Source: Campylobacter jejuni (lineage in GTDB: Bacteria; Campylobacterota; Campylobacteria; Campylobacterales; Campylobacteraceae). From it: 64,000 nt of DNA. The notes beneath the pieces are model-generated. The model made no database searches. It was not told where the DNA came from and worked only from the letters and a program-made list of their open reading frames with translations. The position numbers and the translations under genes are program-made. The stretch's first letter is position 1, and every line of letters starts with the position of its first letter. Of the stretch, positions 47,546 to 57,738 are shown piece by piece. The stretch spans positions 558,001-622,000 of the forward strand of contig NZ_LN831025.1 of NCBI RefSeq assembly GCF_001457695.1, in the 5' to 3' direction.

Positions 47546-48644
47546 GTATGACTTCTAATATGATATTCAATGTTTCTTCATTTTTATCAAGGAATTTAAA
47601 AGTAGAATTTAGATTTTCTAATGCTCTTTTAAAGTGGTTTTCATCGATAAAAGAAAGAATGATTTTTGTTTGTTCAAATTCAAGATTTGTGATTTTAAGT
47701 TCATTGGAATTAAGCCATGATATGATTTGATTTAGAATGATTGCCTTATTTTTATCTAAATTGATTTCTTTTGTTATGGTGGATAAAATATGAAATTGTT
47801 GTTGTGTAGATGATATTTTATTGGAAAGAGTAAAGTTTAAATCTTGTATGTTTGTTAATAATTTTTGCTTATCTTGTTTTAGTTTAGAAATTTCTTCTTG
47901 TATGATAAAATTTTTATTTTGAATTTCCTTATTTTGTTTGTACTCTATAAAATCTTTAAATAATAAAATCATCATGCTAAGACTAAAGCTAAAAATAAAT
48001 ATTAATATAATTTTAAAAGAAATAGATATTTTTATTTTATTATGCTTGATAAAATTACAATTTTGATCTAGATTTTTTATACTATATGAACTTAATTTCA
48101 ATAAACTATTTTTATCAAGAATATCATTTAGATTTAAACATTTTATTTGAGATGAGAAGTAATGTTTGATTGTATCCAAATCCTGATAAAGTAGCAATTT
48201 GCTTTCATAGTGTTTTAAAAGTTCTATAAATCGATTTTGTTTAAAAAATAAATCCATATTGCTTGGGTTGAAATTTTCGATTTTTTTAAGATTGATAAAT
48301 TTTCCCTCTTGGTAAAAATATAAATATAAAGTTTGATCATATAAATTTAAAACACAATAATCACTTTCCTCAATAAATCTTTCATCAAATAAAGCTTGAA
48401 AAATTAAAGGCTCGGGAAAGCAAAAACGACTTTTTTTCAATTTGTAAACAGGTGCTAAAAAACAATGATAAATTTCATTATGTTTAAAAAAAGCTATTTG
48501 ATAGTCAAAGGGTTTGCTTAGCTTAAAATCTGCAGTTAAATTGTTAAAAAGTTCGTCTTCTTTGGATATTCCCGTTCTTTGAGCATAAAGTAAATCTGTA
48601 GATTTTATAAAATTTATTTTATTTAATGAATTAATTTTCATCAT
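47538..48644 (-). CDS. PilN-like membrane protein with a long cytoplasmic N-terminal domain
   Basis: A 368-residue protein: a soluble N-terminal region (about 1-205) without recognisable motifs, one membrane helix (about 208-228), a coiled coil (about 235-275) and a C-terminal domain ([20 protein letters not shown] to VIHE) with the PilN-type strand-helix layout. In type IV pilus systems PilM is cytoplasmic and contacts PilN; a fused PilM-like N-terminus is conceivable but not shown. The ATG at 48644 lies inside era (14-base overlap). Confidence 0.5.
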
Positions 48645-49506
48645 TTAGAAGTTTTTTTAAAAATTCTTCATCTTTTTGCCAGTTTTTTTTCACTGTTACA
48701 AAAAGCTTTAAAAGTACCTTTTTTTGGGCAAGTTTTGAAATTTTAAAGCGTGCATCTTTGCCTATTCTTTTTAAAGTTGCCCCTTCTTTTCCTATAAGCA
48801 TACCCTTGTGAGAGTTTGTATCTGTGATGATATTGGCTTCTAGGATTAAAAGATTAGGTGTGTCTTTGGTGCGATGGATAAGCACTTCGCTACTATAAGG
48901 AAGCTCATCGCTTAAATTTTCATAAATACTTTCAAGTATGAAATCTCTATAAATTTCTTTTTCGCTACTCGCACTTAAAAATTCAGGATCATAAAAATAT
49001 TCATGTTCGTCAAGATATTTTACTATCTCATCTAACAAGCCTTTTTTATAGCTTTTTTTCTTAGAAGAATAAGGAATGATAGCCTTAAAATGTTGGCTAA
49101 ATTTTGCATATTCGCTAAGTTTTTTTAAAAGTGTAGCATTGTCGGTTAAATCTACTTTATTTAAAGTGATGATATGTGGTACTTGTGGGTTTAGACTAAG
49201 AAAATTTTCATAGTCTTTTGTACTATCAAAAACACTCGCCACAAATAAAATCACATCACAATCCCCCATGGATTTAATAGCACTTTGGACAAGCAGTTGA
49301 TTAAGCGTAGCACCGCTTTCGTGAAGTCCTGGGGTATCGATGAAAATGATTTGATTTTTTTCATGCATCACTATGGCTTTGATTTTACGCCTTGTGGCGT
49401 TTTGTTTGTGAGAAACTAGGGCGATTTTTTCTTCTAGTAAGGAATTGATTAAAGTACTTTTTCCTGCATTAGTACGCCCTATGATACTAACAAAGCCACT
49501 TTTCAC
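48631..49506 (-). CDS. era: GTPase Era
   Basis: A 291-residue GTPase with G1 [10 protein letters not shown]3 DTPGLHE, G4 NKVD and a C-terminal KH domain ([18 protein letters not shown]). It binds the 3' end of 16S rRNA and helps 30S assembly. The start is GTG at 49506, overlapping hslU by four bases. Confidence 0.94.
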
Positions 49507-50822
49507 AAAATATACCTTGCAAGATCTTTATTTTCTATGATATCTCCGAGTTTTTCTTCTACCATTTTTTTATCCACTACGAATTTTTTACCCGCATACT
49601 CATCAGCTTCAAAACTTAGATCTTCAAGTAATTTTTCTATCACAGTATGTAAGCGTCTAGCACCTATATCTTGCATTTCTTCATTGGCTCTTGAAGCTAT
49701 TTTTGCTATTTCTTTAATGGCTTCATCATCAAATTCAAGTTCTAAATTTTCAGTTTTTAAAAGCTGAGAGTATTGTTTTAAAAGTGAATTTTTAGGGCGT
49801 GTTAAAATTTCATAAAGAGCTTTATCATCAAGACTATCTAATTCCACTCTTAAAGGAAAGCGTCCTTGCAGTTCAGGGATAAGATCACTTGGTTTGCTAA
49901 GATGAAAAGCCCCTGCAGCGATAAAAAGAATATGATCGGTTTTTAAAGTACCTATTTTTGTTTGTACATTTGATCCCTCGACTATAGGAAGTAAGTCTCT
50001 TTGCACCCCTTCTTTACTTGGATCTTGGCGGTTTGAATTTCCGCTTGAAACAGCGATTTTATCGATTTCATCAATAAAAATAATACCTTCATTTTCCGCT
50101 CTTTTTAAGGCTTCGCTTTTGATGCTTTCTTGGTCGAGGATTTTTTCTCCTGCTTCATTTTTTAAAGCATTTTTAGCGTCTTTGATTTTCATTTCTTTTT
50201 TGACTTTTTTACTGCCAACGCCTATAACCTTAACTATATCTTGCATTGCACCCATTTCAGGAGGTAGGTTGGGATTGGTATCAAACATATTTTGTGAAAT
50301 TTCTATCTCTATGGTGCTTTCATCAAGATCGCCATTTCTTAGTTTAGTTCTCATTTTTTCAAGACTGTTTTTATATTCTTCTTGTTTTTCATCGCTGATA
50401 CCCTTTGGTAAAGGTGGTAAAAGTTTTTCTAAAATTTTATTTTCTATAAATTCATCGATTTTATCTTTGTTTTTTTCTCTTTGCTCATTTTTTACCAAAT
50501 TTAAAGCCGCATTGGCAAGATCTCTTACCATGCTTTCTACATCACGACCTACAAAACCTACTTCAGTATATTTACTTGCTTCGATTTTGATGAAAGGAAA
50601 ACCCATCATTTTAGCTAAACGCCTAGCGATTTCTGTTTTTCCTACACCTGTAGAACCTATCATCAAGATATTTTTTGGCACTATATCATCTTGCAACTCA
50701 GGGCTAAGTTGCATTCTGCGGTAGCGATTTCTTAAAGCTATAGCTATGATTTTTTTAGCTTTTTTTTGTCCTATAACATAATCATCTAAAAATTTAACGA
50801 TTTCTTTTGGAGTTAGATTCAT
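49503..50822 (-). CDS. hslU: HslU unfoldase ATPase
   Basis: A 439-residue AAA+ protein: Walker [10 protein letters not shown], the GYVGRDV-type pore loop as [12 protein letters not shown], an intermediate domain (about 110-240), Walker [12 protein letters not shown] and a sensor 2 GARRLH. It feeds proteins into HslV. ATG overlaps the hslV stop by four bases. Confidence 0.95.
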
Positions 50823-51361
50823 TTCTCATCCTCAATTACATAAGTTTTGATATTGGTATTGGTATAAATGCAAATTTCACCTGCGATTTGAAGACTTGAT
50901 TTTACAAGTTCTTCTTCATCTAAATCGGTATGTTTTGCTAAGGCTCTAGCAGCTGAAAGCGCATAGTTTCCACCACTTCCTATGGCTGCGATTTGTCCAT
51001 CTTCAGGTTCGACCACATCGCCTGTACCAGAAAGTAGAAAAATGTGATTTCTATCAAGTACGAGCATCATGGCTTCAAGTTTTCTTAGGTATTTGTCTTT
51101 TCTCCATTCTTTAGAAAAGTCAATTGCTGCTTTTAAAAGATCGCCTTTAGAACTTTGAAGGAGATTTTCAAACATATCAAAAAGATTAAAAGCATCAGCT
51201 GTTGATCCTGCAAAACCTGCTAAAACTTTGCCATTGTTGAGTTTTCTAATCTTTACAGCATTGCCTTTTAGCACCGTATTTCCAAAGCTTACTTGTCCAT
51301 CTCCGCCAATTACGGATTTATTTTTACCTTTGTAAGCTAAAATCGTTGTTGCGTGAAACAT
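50819..51361 (-). CDS. hslV: HslV peptidase
   Basis: A 180-residue N-terminal-threonine protease. It begins [12 protein letters not shown]: the catalytic Thr is residue 5, so a four-residue propeptide must be removed, unlike the usual Met-Thr-Thr start. Other family marks are GGDGQVSFG and [14 protein letters not shown]. It degrades proteins unfolded by HslU. The ATG overlaps the rplI stop by one base. Confidence 0.94.
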   Translation of the reverse strand: MFHATTILAYKGKNKSVIGGDGQVSFGNTVLKGNAVKIRKLNNGKVLAGFAGSTADAFNLFDMFENLLQSSKGDLLKAAIDFSKEWRKDKYLRKLEAMMLVLDRNHIFLLSGTGDVVEPEDGQIAAIGSGGNYALSAARALAKHTDLDEEELVKSSLQIAGEICIYTNTNIKTYVIEDEK

Positions 51362-51804
51362 TATTCTGCCTTTATATTTATGTTAAATTTAGCATGGATT
51401 GCGTGTCCAAGTTTTACGCTTACTTCGTGGATTCCTAAGCTTTTTAAGGTATCACATTCTAAACTTTTTTTATCGATTTCTATATGGCTTTGTTCTTTTA
51501 GGGCGTGAGCGATTTCATCTTTGGTTACGCCACCAAACAAACTTCCATTTGCACCTACGGGTTTTGAAATTTCAAGAGTGATTTTGCTAAGTTCTTCTTT
51601 GAGTTTTTCTAAATTTGCGATTTCAAAGCGTAAATTTTCAGCCTCTTTTTTCTTGTCGCTTTCATATTTTCTTAAAACTTCATTAGTAGCTGCTTTAGCA
51701 AAGCCTTTAGCGATTAAGAAATTTTGTCCATAGCCGTCTTTTACTTCTTTTATTTCTCCTGCTTTTCCAAGTGCTTTTACATCTTTGATTAATAATACTT
51801 TCAT
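51361..51804 (-). CDS. rplI: 50S ribosomal protein L9
   Basis: A 147-residue L9 with the N-terminal [20 protein letters not shown] and FLIAKGFA signature, a connecting helix rich in Lys and Glu, and a C-terminal domain. Lies 12 bases after argG, and its stop overlaps hslV. Confidence 0.95.
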   Translation of the reverse strand: MKVLLIKDVKALGKAGEIKEVKDGYGQNFLIAKGFAKAATNEVLRKYESDKKKEAENLRFEIANLEKLKEELSKITLEISKPVGANGSLFGGVTKDEIAHALKEQSHIEIDKKSLECDTLKSLGIHEVSVKLGHAIHAKFNINIKAE

Positions 51805-51816
51805 TTCATTCCTTTA

Positions 51817-53037
51817 TTAAAATTTTCTTCCATTTTTTCCTGCGATGATAAAACGCAAAGCATTAAGCTTGATAAAGCCTGCTGCGTCTTTTTGATTATA
51901 CACTTCATCTTCTTCAAAAGTACAATAAGCTGCGTTAAACAAGCTATCGTTCGCACTTTCGCGTCCTATAACCATCACATTGCCTTTATAAAGCTCGAGC
52001 TTTACTCTGCCATTGGTGTGAATTTGAGACTCATCGATTAAGGCTTGAAGCATCATTCTTTCAGGCGAGAACCAATAGCCATTATAAATTAAACTCGCGT
52101 ATTTTGGCATGAGTTCATCTTTTAAGTGTGCTGCTTCTCTATCAAGCGTGATGCTTTCAAGCGCTCTATGTGCTTTTAAAAGTATAGTACCGCCTGGAGT
52201 TTCGTAACAACCACGGCTTTTCATGCCTACATAGCGATTTTCTACTATATCAAGGCGTCCTATACCGTGTTTGCAGCCTAGTTCGTTAAGTTTGGTTAAA
52301 AGTCCTGCAGGACTTAGTTTTTCTCCATTTATCGCTACTAAATCTCCTTTTTGGAAATCAAGTTCTATAATTTCACTTTCATTTGGAGCGTCTTTTGGGC
52401 TTTTACTCCATCTCCACATATCTTCTTCAGGTGCGTGTGCAGGATCTTCTAAAACAAGTCCTTCGTAAGAAATATGAAGTAAATTTGCGTCCATAGAATA
52501 AGGGGATTTTCCTTTTTTCTTAGAAATATCAATGCCATGTTTTTGCGCATAAGCAAGGAGTTTTTCACGACTGTTTAAATCCCACTCACGCCATGGAGCG
52601 ATGATTTTTAAATCGGGACTAAAAGCAAGATAACCAAGTTCAAAACGCACTTGATCATTTCCTTTGCCTGTGGCGCCATGACTTACCGCATCAGCACCTG
52701 TTTGCAGGGCAATTTGTGCTTGAGTTTTTGCTATGAGTGGTCTTGCTATACTTGTTCCTAAAAGATACTCTCCTTCATAAATTGCATTGGCTCTAAACAT
52801 AGGAAATACATAATCTTTAACAAATTCATCTCTTAAATCTTTAATGAAAATATTTTCTTCTTTTATGCCTAAAGAAAGGGCTTTTTTTCTCGCAGGTTCG
52901 AGTTCTTCGCCTTGACCAATATCTGCTGTAAAAGTTACAACTTCACAATTATACTCATCTTGAAGCCATTTTAAAATAATGCTCGTATCAAGCCCCCCAG
53001 AATACGCTAAAACTACTTTTTTTACTTCATTTTTCAT
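51817..53037 (-). CDS. argG: Argininosuccinate synthase
   Basis: A 406-residue enzyme joining citrulline and aspartate. The ATP pyrophosphatase loop is AYSGGLDTS, with [12 protein letters not shown] and [15 protein letters not shown]. First gene of a minus-strand run into rplI, hslVU and era. ATG at 53037 with AAAGGAT upstream. Confidence 0.95.
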   Translation of the reverse strand: MKNEVKKVVLAYSGGLDTSIILKWLQDEYNCEVVTFTADIGQGEELEPARKKALSLGIKEENIFIKDLRDEFVKDYVFPMFRANAIYEGEYLLGTSIARPLIAKTQAQIALQTGADAVSHGATGKGNDQVRFELGYLAFSPDLKIIAPWREWDLNSREKLLAYAQKHGIDISKKKGKSPYSMDANLLHISYEGLVLEDPAHAPEEDMWRWSKSPKDAPNESEIIELDFQKGDLVAINGEKLSPAGLLTKLNELGCKHGIGRLDIVENRYVGMKSRGCYETPGGTILLKAHRALESITLDREAAHLKDELMPKYASLIYNGYWFSPERMMLQALIDESQIHTNGRVKLELYKGNVMVIGRESANDSLFNAAYCTFEEDEVYNQKDAAGFIKLNALRFIIAGKNGRKF

Positions 53038-53075
53038 AAGATATCCTTTGTTAAAATAGATTTGAAAATTGTAAA

Positions 53076-53081
53076 ATTGTA
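53076..53081 (-). promoter_or_regulatory. Promoter -10 for argG
   Basis: TACAAT on the minus strand (in GGATACAATTTT), placing a start near 53069 and a leader of about 32 bases. It probably also serves rplI, hslV, hslU and era. Confidence 0.45.
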
Positions 53082-53175
53082 TCCAAATTTCATTAAAGAA
53101 AAGTTTTTACTTGCTATTTTCTTAAAAAATAAAGCAAAGGCATAAGCAAATTTTGTTCCAAAAATTGATTTTTTT

Positions 53176-53184
53176 TGCTAAAAT
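53176..53184 (+). promoter_or_regulatory. Extended -10 promoter for the S4-domain gene
   Basis: TGC-TAAAAT at 53176-53184 (in TTTTTTGCTAAAATTG). The ATG at 53192 begins about where transcription would start, so the mRNA should be leaderless. Confidence 0.5.
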
Positions 53185-53191
53185 TGCTTTT

Positions 53192-53437
53192 ATGAGAGTA
53201 GATAAATTTTTAAATGTAGTTAATATCACGAAAAGAAGAGCTATTTCTGAAGATATGTGTAAAAGTGGTGTAGTGGGGATTAATGGCGTTATTGTTAAGG
53301 CGAGTAAAGAGGTTAAGGTGGGTGATATCATCACTTTACATTTTACTGAATACACTCAAAAATATAAAGTCCTAGCTATACCTAGCACGAAAAGCATTCC
53401 TAAAAACGCACAAAATGAATATGTGGTAAAATTATGA
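53192..53437 (+). CDS. Small S4-domain RNA-binding protein (RqcP/Hsp15-like)
   Basis: An 81-residue protein that is essentially one S4 domain: MRVDKFLNVVNITKRR, then GVVGINGVIVKASKEVKVGD. This resembles RqcP (YabO) of Bacillus and Hsp15 of E. coli, which bind stalled 50S subunits carrying peptidyl-tRNA. I start at ATG 53192 because it gives the family N-terminus; a TTG 39 bases earlier would add an unrelated hydrophobic stretch and lies before the -10. Its 3' end overlaps tsaE by four bases. Confidence 0.82.
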   Translation: MRVDKFLNVVNITKRRAISEDMCKSGVVGINGVIVKASKEVKVGDIITLHFTEYTQKYKVLAIPSTKSIPKNAQNEYVVKL

Positions 53438-53841
53438 AAGAATTTATTTTAGCAAAAGATGAGATCAAAACGATGCTTCAAATAATGCCTAAAGAAGGTG
53501 TTGTTTTGCTTCAAGGAGATTTGGCTAGCGGAAAAACAAGCTTAGTACAAGCTTGGGTTAAATTTCTTGGTCTTGATGCAAGGGTAGATTCTCCAACTTT
53601 TTCCACTATGCAAAAATATGAAAATCATGATATTTGCATTTATCATTATGATATTTATCAAGAAGGTTTAGAAGGACTTTTAGCGAATGGTTTATTTGAA
53701 AATTTTTTTGAAAAAGGTTTGCATTTGGTTGAATGGGGCGGTGAAAATTTGAAAAAAACTTTAATGAAATTTGGAATTTCTACTATCCAGATTAAAATTA
53801 GCATTAAAGACGACAAAAGAAAGTATGAAATTTATGAGTAA
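53434..53841 (+). CDS. tsaE: tRNA threonylcarbamoyladenosine biosynthesis ATPase TsaE
   Basis: A 135-residue P-loop protein with GDLASGKTS, the switch Thr in DSPTFSTMQKYE and HYDIYQ, and LVEWGG. It regulates TsaD/TsaB in forming t6A37 of ANN-decoding tRNAs. Overlaps the S4 gene and ends inside the lptB start region. Confidence 0.92.
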   Translation: MKEFILAKDEIKTMLQIMPKEGVVLLQGDLASGKTSLVQAWVKFLGLDARVDSPTFSTMQKYENHDICIYHYDIYQEGLEGLLANGLFENFFEKGLHLVEWGGENLKKTLMKFGISTIQIKISIKDDKRKYEIYE

Positions 53842-54562
53842 ATTAGAAATTGTAAATTTAGAAAAAATTATTAAAAAAACTAAGATTATACATGGAATTT
53901 CTTTAGAGGTTAATAGCGGAGAAGTTGTAGGACTTTTAGGGCCAAATGGTGCAGGAAAAACGACAACTTTTTATATGATATGTGGACTTATTTCCCCAAG
54001 TAGTGGAAAAGTTCTTTTAGATGGTTTAGATGTGACAAAAGATCCTTTAAATAAAAGAGCTAGATCAGGGATAGGTTATTTACCTCAAGAAAGTAGTATT
54101 TTTAAGGATTTAAGCGTAGAAGATAACCTGCTTTTAGCGGCTCAGATTTTTTATAAAGATAAAAAAATTTTACATGATAAAGTTGAGCAAATGCTTGAAC
54201 TCTTAAGTATAGAGCCTATTCGTTTAAGGAAAGGTTTAAGTTTAAGTGGAGGTGAAAGAAGGCGTTGTGAGATCGCTAGAAGCTTGATGTGCGAACCTAA
54301 GTTTTTGCTTCTTGATGAGCCTTTTGCAGGTGTTGATCCTATAGCAGTGGCTGAAATTCAAACTTTAATTAAAGAGCTTAAAAGATTGGGGATTGGGGTT
54401 TTAATTACCGATCATAATGTGCGTGAGACTTTGGCTATTTGTGATAGAGCTTATGTTATAAGATCAGGTTCTTTGCTTGCTAGTGGAAATGCTGATGAAA
54501 TTGCAACCAATAAAGACGTGAAAAAGTATTATTTAGGAGCGGAGTTTAAACTCCTTGATTGA
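53834..54562 (+). CDS. lptB: LPS/LOS export ABC ATPase LptB
   Basis: A 242-residue ABC ATPase: Walker A GPNGAGKTT, Q-loop YLPQESSIFKDLS, signature LSGGERRRCEIA, Walker B LLLDEPFAGVDP and switch DHNVRE. This pattern is specific for LptB. It powers LOS extraction with LptFG. I start at ATG 53834 (MSKLEIV), which gives the usual length; ATG 53825 is possible. Located directly before rpoN, an arrangement shared with many proteobacteria. Confidence 0.92.
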   Translation: MSKLEIVNLEKIIKKTKIIHGISLEVNSGEVVGLLGPNGAGKTTTFYMICGLISPSSGKVLLDGLDVTKDPLNKRARSGIGYLPQESSIFKDLSVEDNLLLAAQIFYKDKKILHDKVEQMLELLSIEPIRLRKGLSLSGGERRRCEIARSLMCEPKFLLLDEPFAGVDPIAVAEIQTLIKELKRLGIGVLITDHNVRETLAICDRAYVIRSGSLLASGNADEIATNKDVKKYYLGAEFKLLD

Positions 54563-55812
54563 TGTTAAAGCAAAAAATCACCCAAGCACCCAAGACTAAA
54601 ATTTCTCAAACTTTACGCTCTTGGTTGCCGATTTTACAAGCAAATATAGAGGATTTAAAAGAAAATTTAGATAAATTTGCTGAGGATAATCCTTTCTTAA
54701 ATGTTCAAGATTCGATACAAACTCATGATAAGGGTAAGAATTATTTTGATTCATTTTATAAACATAATGTAAATTCGGCTTTTGTGGATAGTAAAGGACT
54801 TGCCAAAAAAAGTGTTTATGAGCTTTTAAATGAACAGATTCTTCCTCCTTTGTTTCCTACAAACAAATCTCAAGAACTTGCAAAAAAAATTATAGAATGC
54901 TTAAATGAGGAAGGATATTTTGAATACGATGAAGAATTTTTAAAAGAGTATTCTTTGGAAGAAATTGAGCGAGTAAGAGCAAGATTTAAATTTTTAGATC
55001 CTGTAGGAGTGGGAGCTAAAGATTATAAAGAAGCATTTTTATTTGCTCTTGAAAATATGGAGTTAGATGAAGATATTGATGAGTTTTGTAGAATGTTGAT
55101 TATGGATTTTGAAAATATACAAAACTATACCAAAGAGCCTTTATATAAAGAAGCATTGGCTGTACTTAAGCGTTTTAGCACTCCTCCTTTTTTGGAATAT
55201 TTTGAAGATTCTCGTATAATTGTTCCTGATATTTTTGTTTATAAAGAAAATGGTGAAATTAAAGTAAAAATCAATGATGATTATTATCCTGAAATTTCAA
55301 TCCAAACTGATGGTTTAGAGCATGATTTTTTAAGTCATTACATCAAAGAAGCAAAAAATTTAGTTGATGCTTTAGCGATGAGAAAAGCTACTCTTTATAA
55401 AATAGGGCTTATGATAGTAGAATATCAATATGATTTTTTCATGGGAAAAGAGATAAAACCTATGACTTTTAAGGATTTAGCACTTGATTTAGAACGCAAT
55501 GCTTCGACTATATCAAGAGCTGTGGCAAATAAATATTTAAGTTGTGAAAGAGGACTTATCCCCTTGCGTGATTTTTTTGCTTTTGCTCTTGATGAAGAGG
55601 GAGAGACTTCAAATGTAGGTGTTAAAGAATTTGTAGCAAATTTAGTAAAGAATGAAGATCGCAATAAACCTTTAAGCGATAGTAAAATTTTAGAATTAAT
55701 CAAAGAAGAATTTAAAATCGATATAGGGCGAAGAACTATTACAAAATATCGCAAACATCTCAATATAGCAAGTTCTACGGATAGAAAAAAATTATATGAA
55801 CTTGAAGGATAA
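54562..55812 (+). CDS. rpoN: RNA polymerase sigma-54 factor
   Basis: A 416-residue RpoN. Region I is Gln/Leu-rich at the N-terminus (LRSWLPILQANIEDL), the core-binding and HTH regions follow (MTFKDLALDLERNASTISRAVANKY), and the RpoN box is GRRTITKYRK near residue 395. In Campylobacter it directs middle flagellar genes with FlgSR. ATG 54562 is preferred over TTG 54559; it overlaps the lptB stop. Confidence 0.94.
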   Translation: MLKQKITQAPKTKISQTLRSWLPILQANIEDLKENLDKFAEDNPFLNVQDSIQTHDKGKNYFDSFYKHNVNSAFVDSKGLAKKSVYELLNEQILPPLFPTNKSQELAKKIIECLNEEGYFEYDEEFLKEYSLEEIERVRARFKFLDPVGVGAKDYKEAFLFALENMELDEDIDEFCRMLIMDFENIQNYTKEPLYKEALAVLKRFSTPPFLEYFEDSRIIVPDIFVYKENGEIKVKINDDYYPEISIQTDGLEHDFLSHYIKEAKNLVDALAMRKATLYKIGLMIVEYQYDFFMGKEIKPMTFKDLALDLERNASTISRAVANKYLSCERGLIPLRDFFAFALDEEGETSNVGVKEFVANLVKNEDRNKPLSDSKILELIKEEFKIDIGRRTITKYRKHLNIASSTDRKKLYELEG

Positions 55813-55927
55813 AATTCTATCAATCTATCAAACCCATTACACTTTTGTTTTATATTTAAATTTAATTTAAATAATATAAAAAATTATTGTTTTATTTTTA
55901 GAAATATTATTCTTTAATTTAAAAATG

Positions 55928-55936
55928 TGATACAAT
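55928..55936 (+). promoter_or_regulatory. Extended -10 promoter for dcuB
   Basis: TGA-TACAAT at 55928-55936, about 40 bases before the dcuB ATG, which has a strong AAAGGAG leader. The rest of the 163-base gap is AT-rich with no other clear site. Confidence 0.5.
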
Positions 55937-55975
55937 AATAACTGTTTTTAAATATCAATTTTCAAAGGAGTTAAA

Positions 55976-57400
55976 ATGGACTTTTTAACAAGCCTTAGTG
56001 AGGGAGGGCAATTTGCAATCCAAATCATTATCGTTTTAATTTGTCTTTTTTACGGTGCAAAAAAAGGCGGCATAGCGCTTGGTTTACTTGGTGGTATAGG
56101 TATTTTAATGCTTGTATTTGCTTTTCATATAAAGCCTGGAAAACCAGCCATAGATGTTATGCTTACGATTTTAGCGGTAGTGGTTGCGAGTGCAACTTTG
56201 CAAGCAAGCGGTGGTTTGGATGTTATGCTTCAAATAGCAGAAAGAATTTTAAGACGCAATCCTAAGTTTTTAACAATACTAGCGCCTTTTGTAACCTGCT
56301 TTTTGACCATACTTTGTGGAACAGGACATGTGGTTTATACTATTATGCCTATTATTTATGATATAGCGATTAAAAACGGTATTCGTCCTGAGCGTCCAAT
56401 GGCAGCAGCTTCTATATCATCACAAATGGGTATTATTGCATCTCCTGTATCTGTGGCTGTTGTAAGTTTGACTGCTTTGCTTTTAAATGCTAATCATAAA
56501 TTAGCAGGTTTTGATGGTTATATTAATCTTCTTCAAATTACCATACCTAGTACATTATTTGGTGTATTGTGTATAGGAATTTTTTCTTGGTTTAGAGGAA
56601 AAGATTTGGATAAAGATGAAGTATTTCAAGAAAAACTTAAAGATCCTGAATTTAAAAAATATGTTTATGGGGATTCTAAAACACTTTTAGGTGTTAAACT
56701 CCCAAAAAGTAATTGGGTTGCAATGTGGATTTTCTTAGGAGCTATTGCTTTAGTGGCTTTATTAGGTGTATTTGATTTCTTGCGTCCAAACTGGGGGCAA
56801 GTTGTAAAAAATGGCATTCCTCAAGTAGATGCTTTAGGCAATCCTAAAATGGATGTTTTATCCATGGTTTCAGTTATTCAGATGTTTATGCTTTTAGCAG
56901 GTTCTTTGATTATCATCTTTACTAAAACAGATGCAAAGAAAATCGGCTCTAATGAAATTTTTAAATCAGGTATGATAGCACTTGTTGCGGTATTTGGAAT
57001 TTCTTGGATGGCTGATACTATGTTTGCAGTTCATACTCCTATGATGAAAGCAGCGCTTGGAGATATAGTAAAAGAGCATCCTTGGACTTATGCTGTAATG
57101 CTTCTTTTAATTTCAAAATTTGTAAACTCTCAAGCAGCGGCTATTTCGGCTTTTGTTCCTTTGGCTTTAGGAATTGGTGTTGAACCTGGTGTAATTGTTG
57201 CTTTTGCGGCTGCTTGTTATGGATATTATATTTTACCAACTTATCCAAGCGATTTAGCTACTATACAATTTGACAGATCAGGTACTACTCACATCGGTAA
57301 ATTTGTTATCAATCATAGTTTTATTTTACCAGGTCTTATAGGTGTAATCACTTCTTGTATAGCAGGATATTTTATCGCTATGGCAGCAGGTTATCTTTAA
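55976..57400 (+). CDS. dcuB: Anaerobic C4-dicarboxylate transporter DcuB
   Basis: A 474-residue Dcu-family carrier with about ten membrane segments. Family blocks: [73 protein letters not shown]. It exchanges fumarate or aspartate for succinate when fumarate is the electron acceptor. DcuA is its close relative, and B is chosen from the match to the reference gene order. Confidence 0.9.
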   Translation: MDFLTSLSEGGQFAIQIIIVLICLFYGAKKGGIALGLLGGIGILMLVFAFHIKPGKPAIDVMLTILAVVVASATLQASGGLDVMLQIAERILRRNPKFLTILAPFVTCFLTILCGTGHVVYTIMPIIYDIAIKNGIRPERPMAAASISSQMGIIASPVSVAVVSLTALLLNANHKLAGFDGYINLLQITIPSTLFGVLCIGIFSWFRGKDLDKDEVFQEKLKDPEFKKYVYGDSKTLLGVKLPKSNWVAMWIFLGAIALVALLGVFDFLRPNWGQVVKNGIPQVDALGNPKMDVLSMVSVIQMFMLLAGSLIIIFTKTDAKKIGSNEIFKSGMIALVAVFGISWMADTMFAVHTPMMKAALGDIVKEHPWTYAVMLLLISKFVNSQAAAISAFVPLALGIGVEPGVIVAFAAACYGYYILPTYPSDLATIQFDRSGTTHIGKFVINHSFILPGLIGVITSCIAGYFIAMAAGYL

Positions 57401-57405
57401 CAATT

Positions 57406-57429
57406 TTTAGCAGGATTTTTCCTGCTAAA
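57406..57429 (+). terminator. dcuB terminator
   Basis: Hairpin with perfect 10-bp arms (TTTAGCAGGA and TCCTGCTAAA) and a TTTT loop, starting six bases after the dcuB stop and followed by T-rich sequence. Confidence 0.8.
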
Positions 57430-57559
57430 TTCTTCATTTGTCTTTTTATTTAATATAGATAAAAATTATAAATAAATCATAAAATTAGTATTAATCAAAA
57501 TATAAGCTTAACAAGGATAGAATAAATCCTATTTTGAATCAATGAGAAAGGGCTATCCT

Positions 57560-57655
57560 ATGGATGTTATCTTTGCTTTGCTTCTGCTTTTAGCTTTTGG
57601 TAGTTTATGGTTTTTTATCCGTTTTTGTGAAATTCAAACTAGGACACGCGGATGA
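57560..57655 (+). CDS. 31-residue membrane microprotein preceding kdpF
   Basis: A short ORF (MDVIFALLLLLAFGSLW to TRTRG) of one hydrophobic helix and a basic tail. The stop overlaps the kdpF ATG by four bases (GATGA), as real coupled genes do. The start has a modest GAAAGG leader about eight bases upstream. Function unknown; it may be an accessory small protein of the Kdp system. It is intact although kdpABCD downstream is ruined. Confidence 0.45.
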   Translation: MDVIFALLLLLAFGSLWFFIRFCEIQTRTRG

Positions 57656-57729
57656 TATTTTTACTAGTTTTAAGCTTAATACTTGCTCTTTATTTATTTT
57701 ATGCTCTATTATATCCTGAAAAATTTTAA
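57652..57729 (+). CDS. kdpF: KdpF small subunit
   Basis: A 25-residue single-helix peptide ending YALLYPEKF, which matches the conserved C-terminus of KdpF. KdpF stabilises the KdpFABC complex. It lies nine bases before kdpA and is intact. Confidence 0.7.
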   Translation: MIFLLVLSLILALYLFYALLYPEKF

Positions 57730-57738
57730 AGGAAAAAT

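Noticed and set aside
50119-50724. A 201-codon plus-strand ORF opposite hslU
   Set aside because: It is antisense to a fully conserved hslU, with Ser/Leu/Phe-rich shadow composition and no ribosome-binding site.
52991-52997. C6 run in argG and several G5 runs (16550, 58590, 60211) as contingency tracts
   Set aside because: They are too short for high-frequency slippage compared with the G9 tract, and they sit in conserved codons or pseudogenes.
54541-54554. Palindrome GGAGTTTAAACTCC near the lptB stop
   Set aside because: It lies in the lptB coding end (encoding Glu-Phe-Lys-Leu-Leu) and has no T-run, so no terminator or operator role can be supported.
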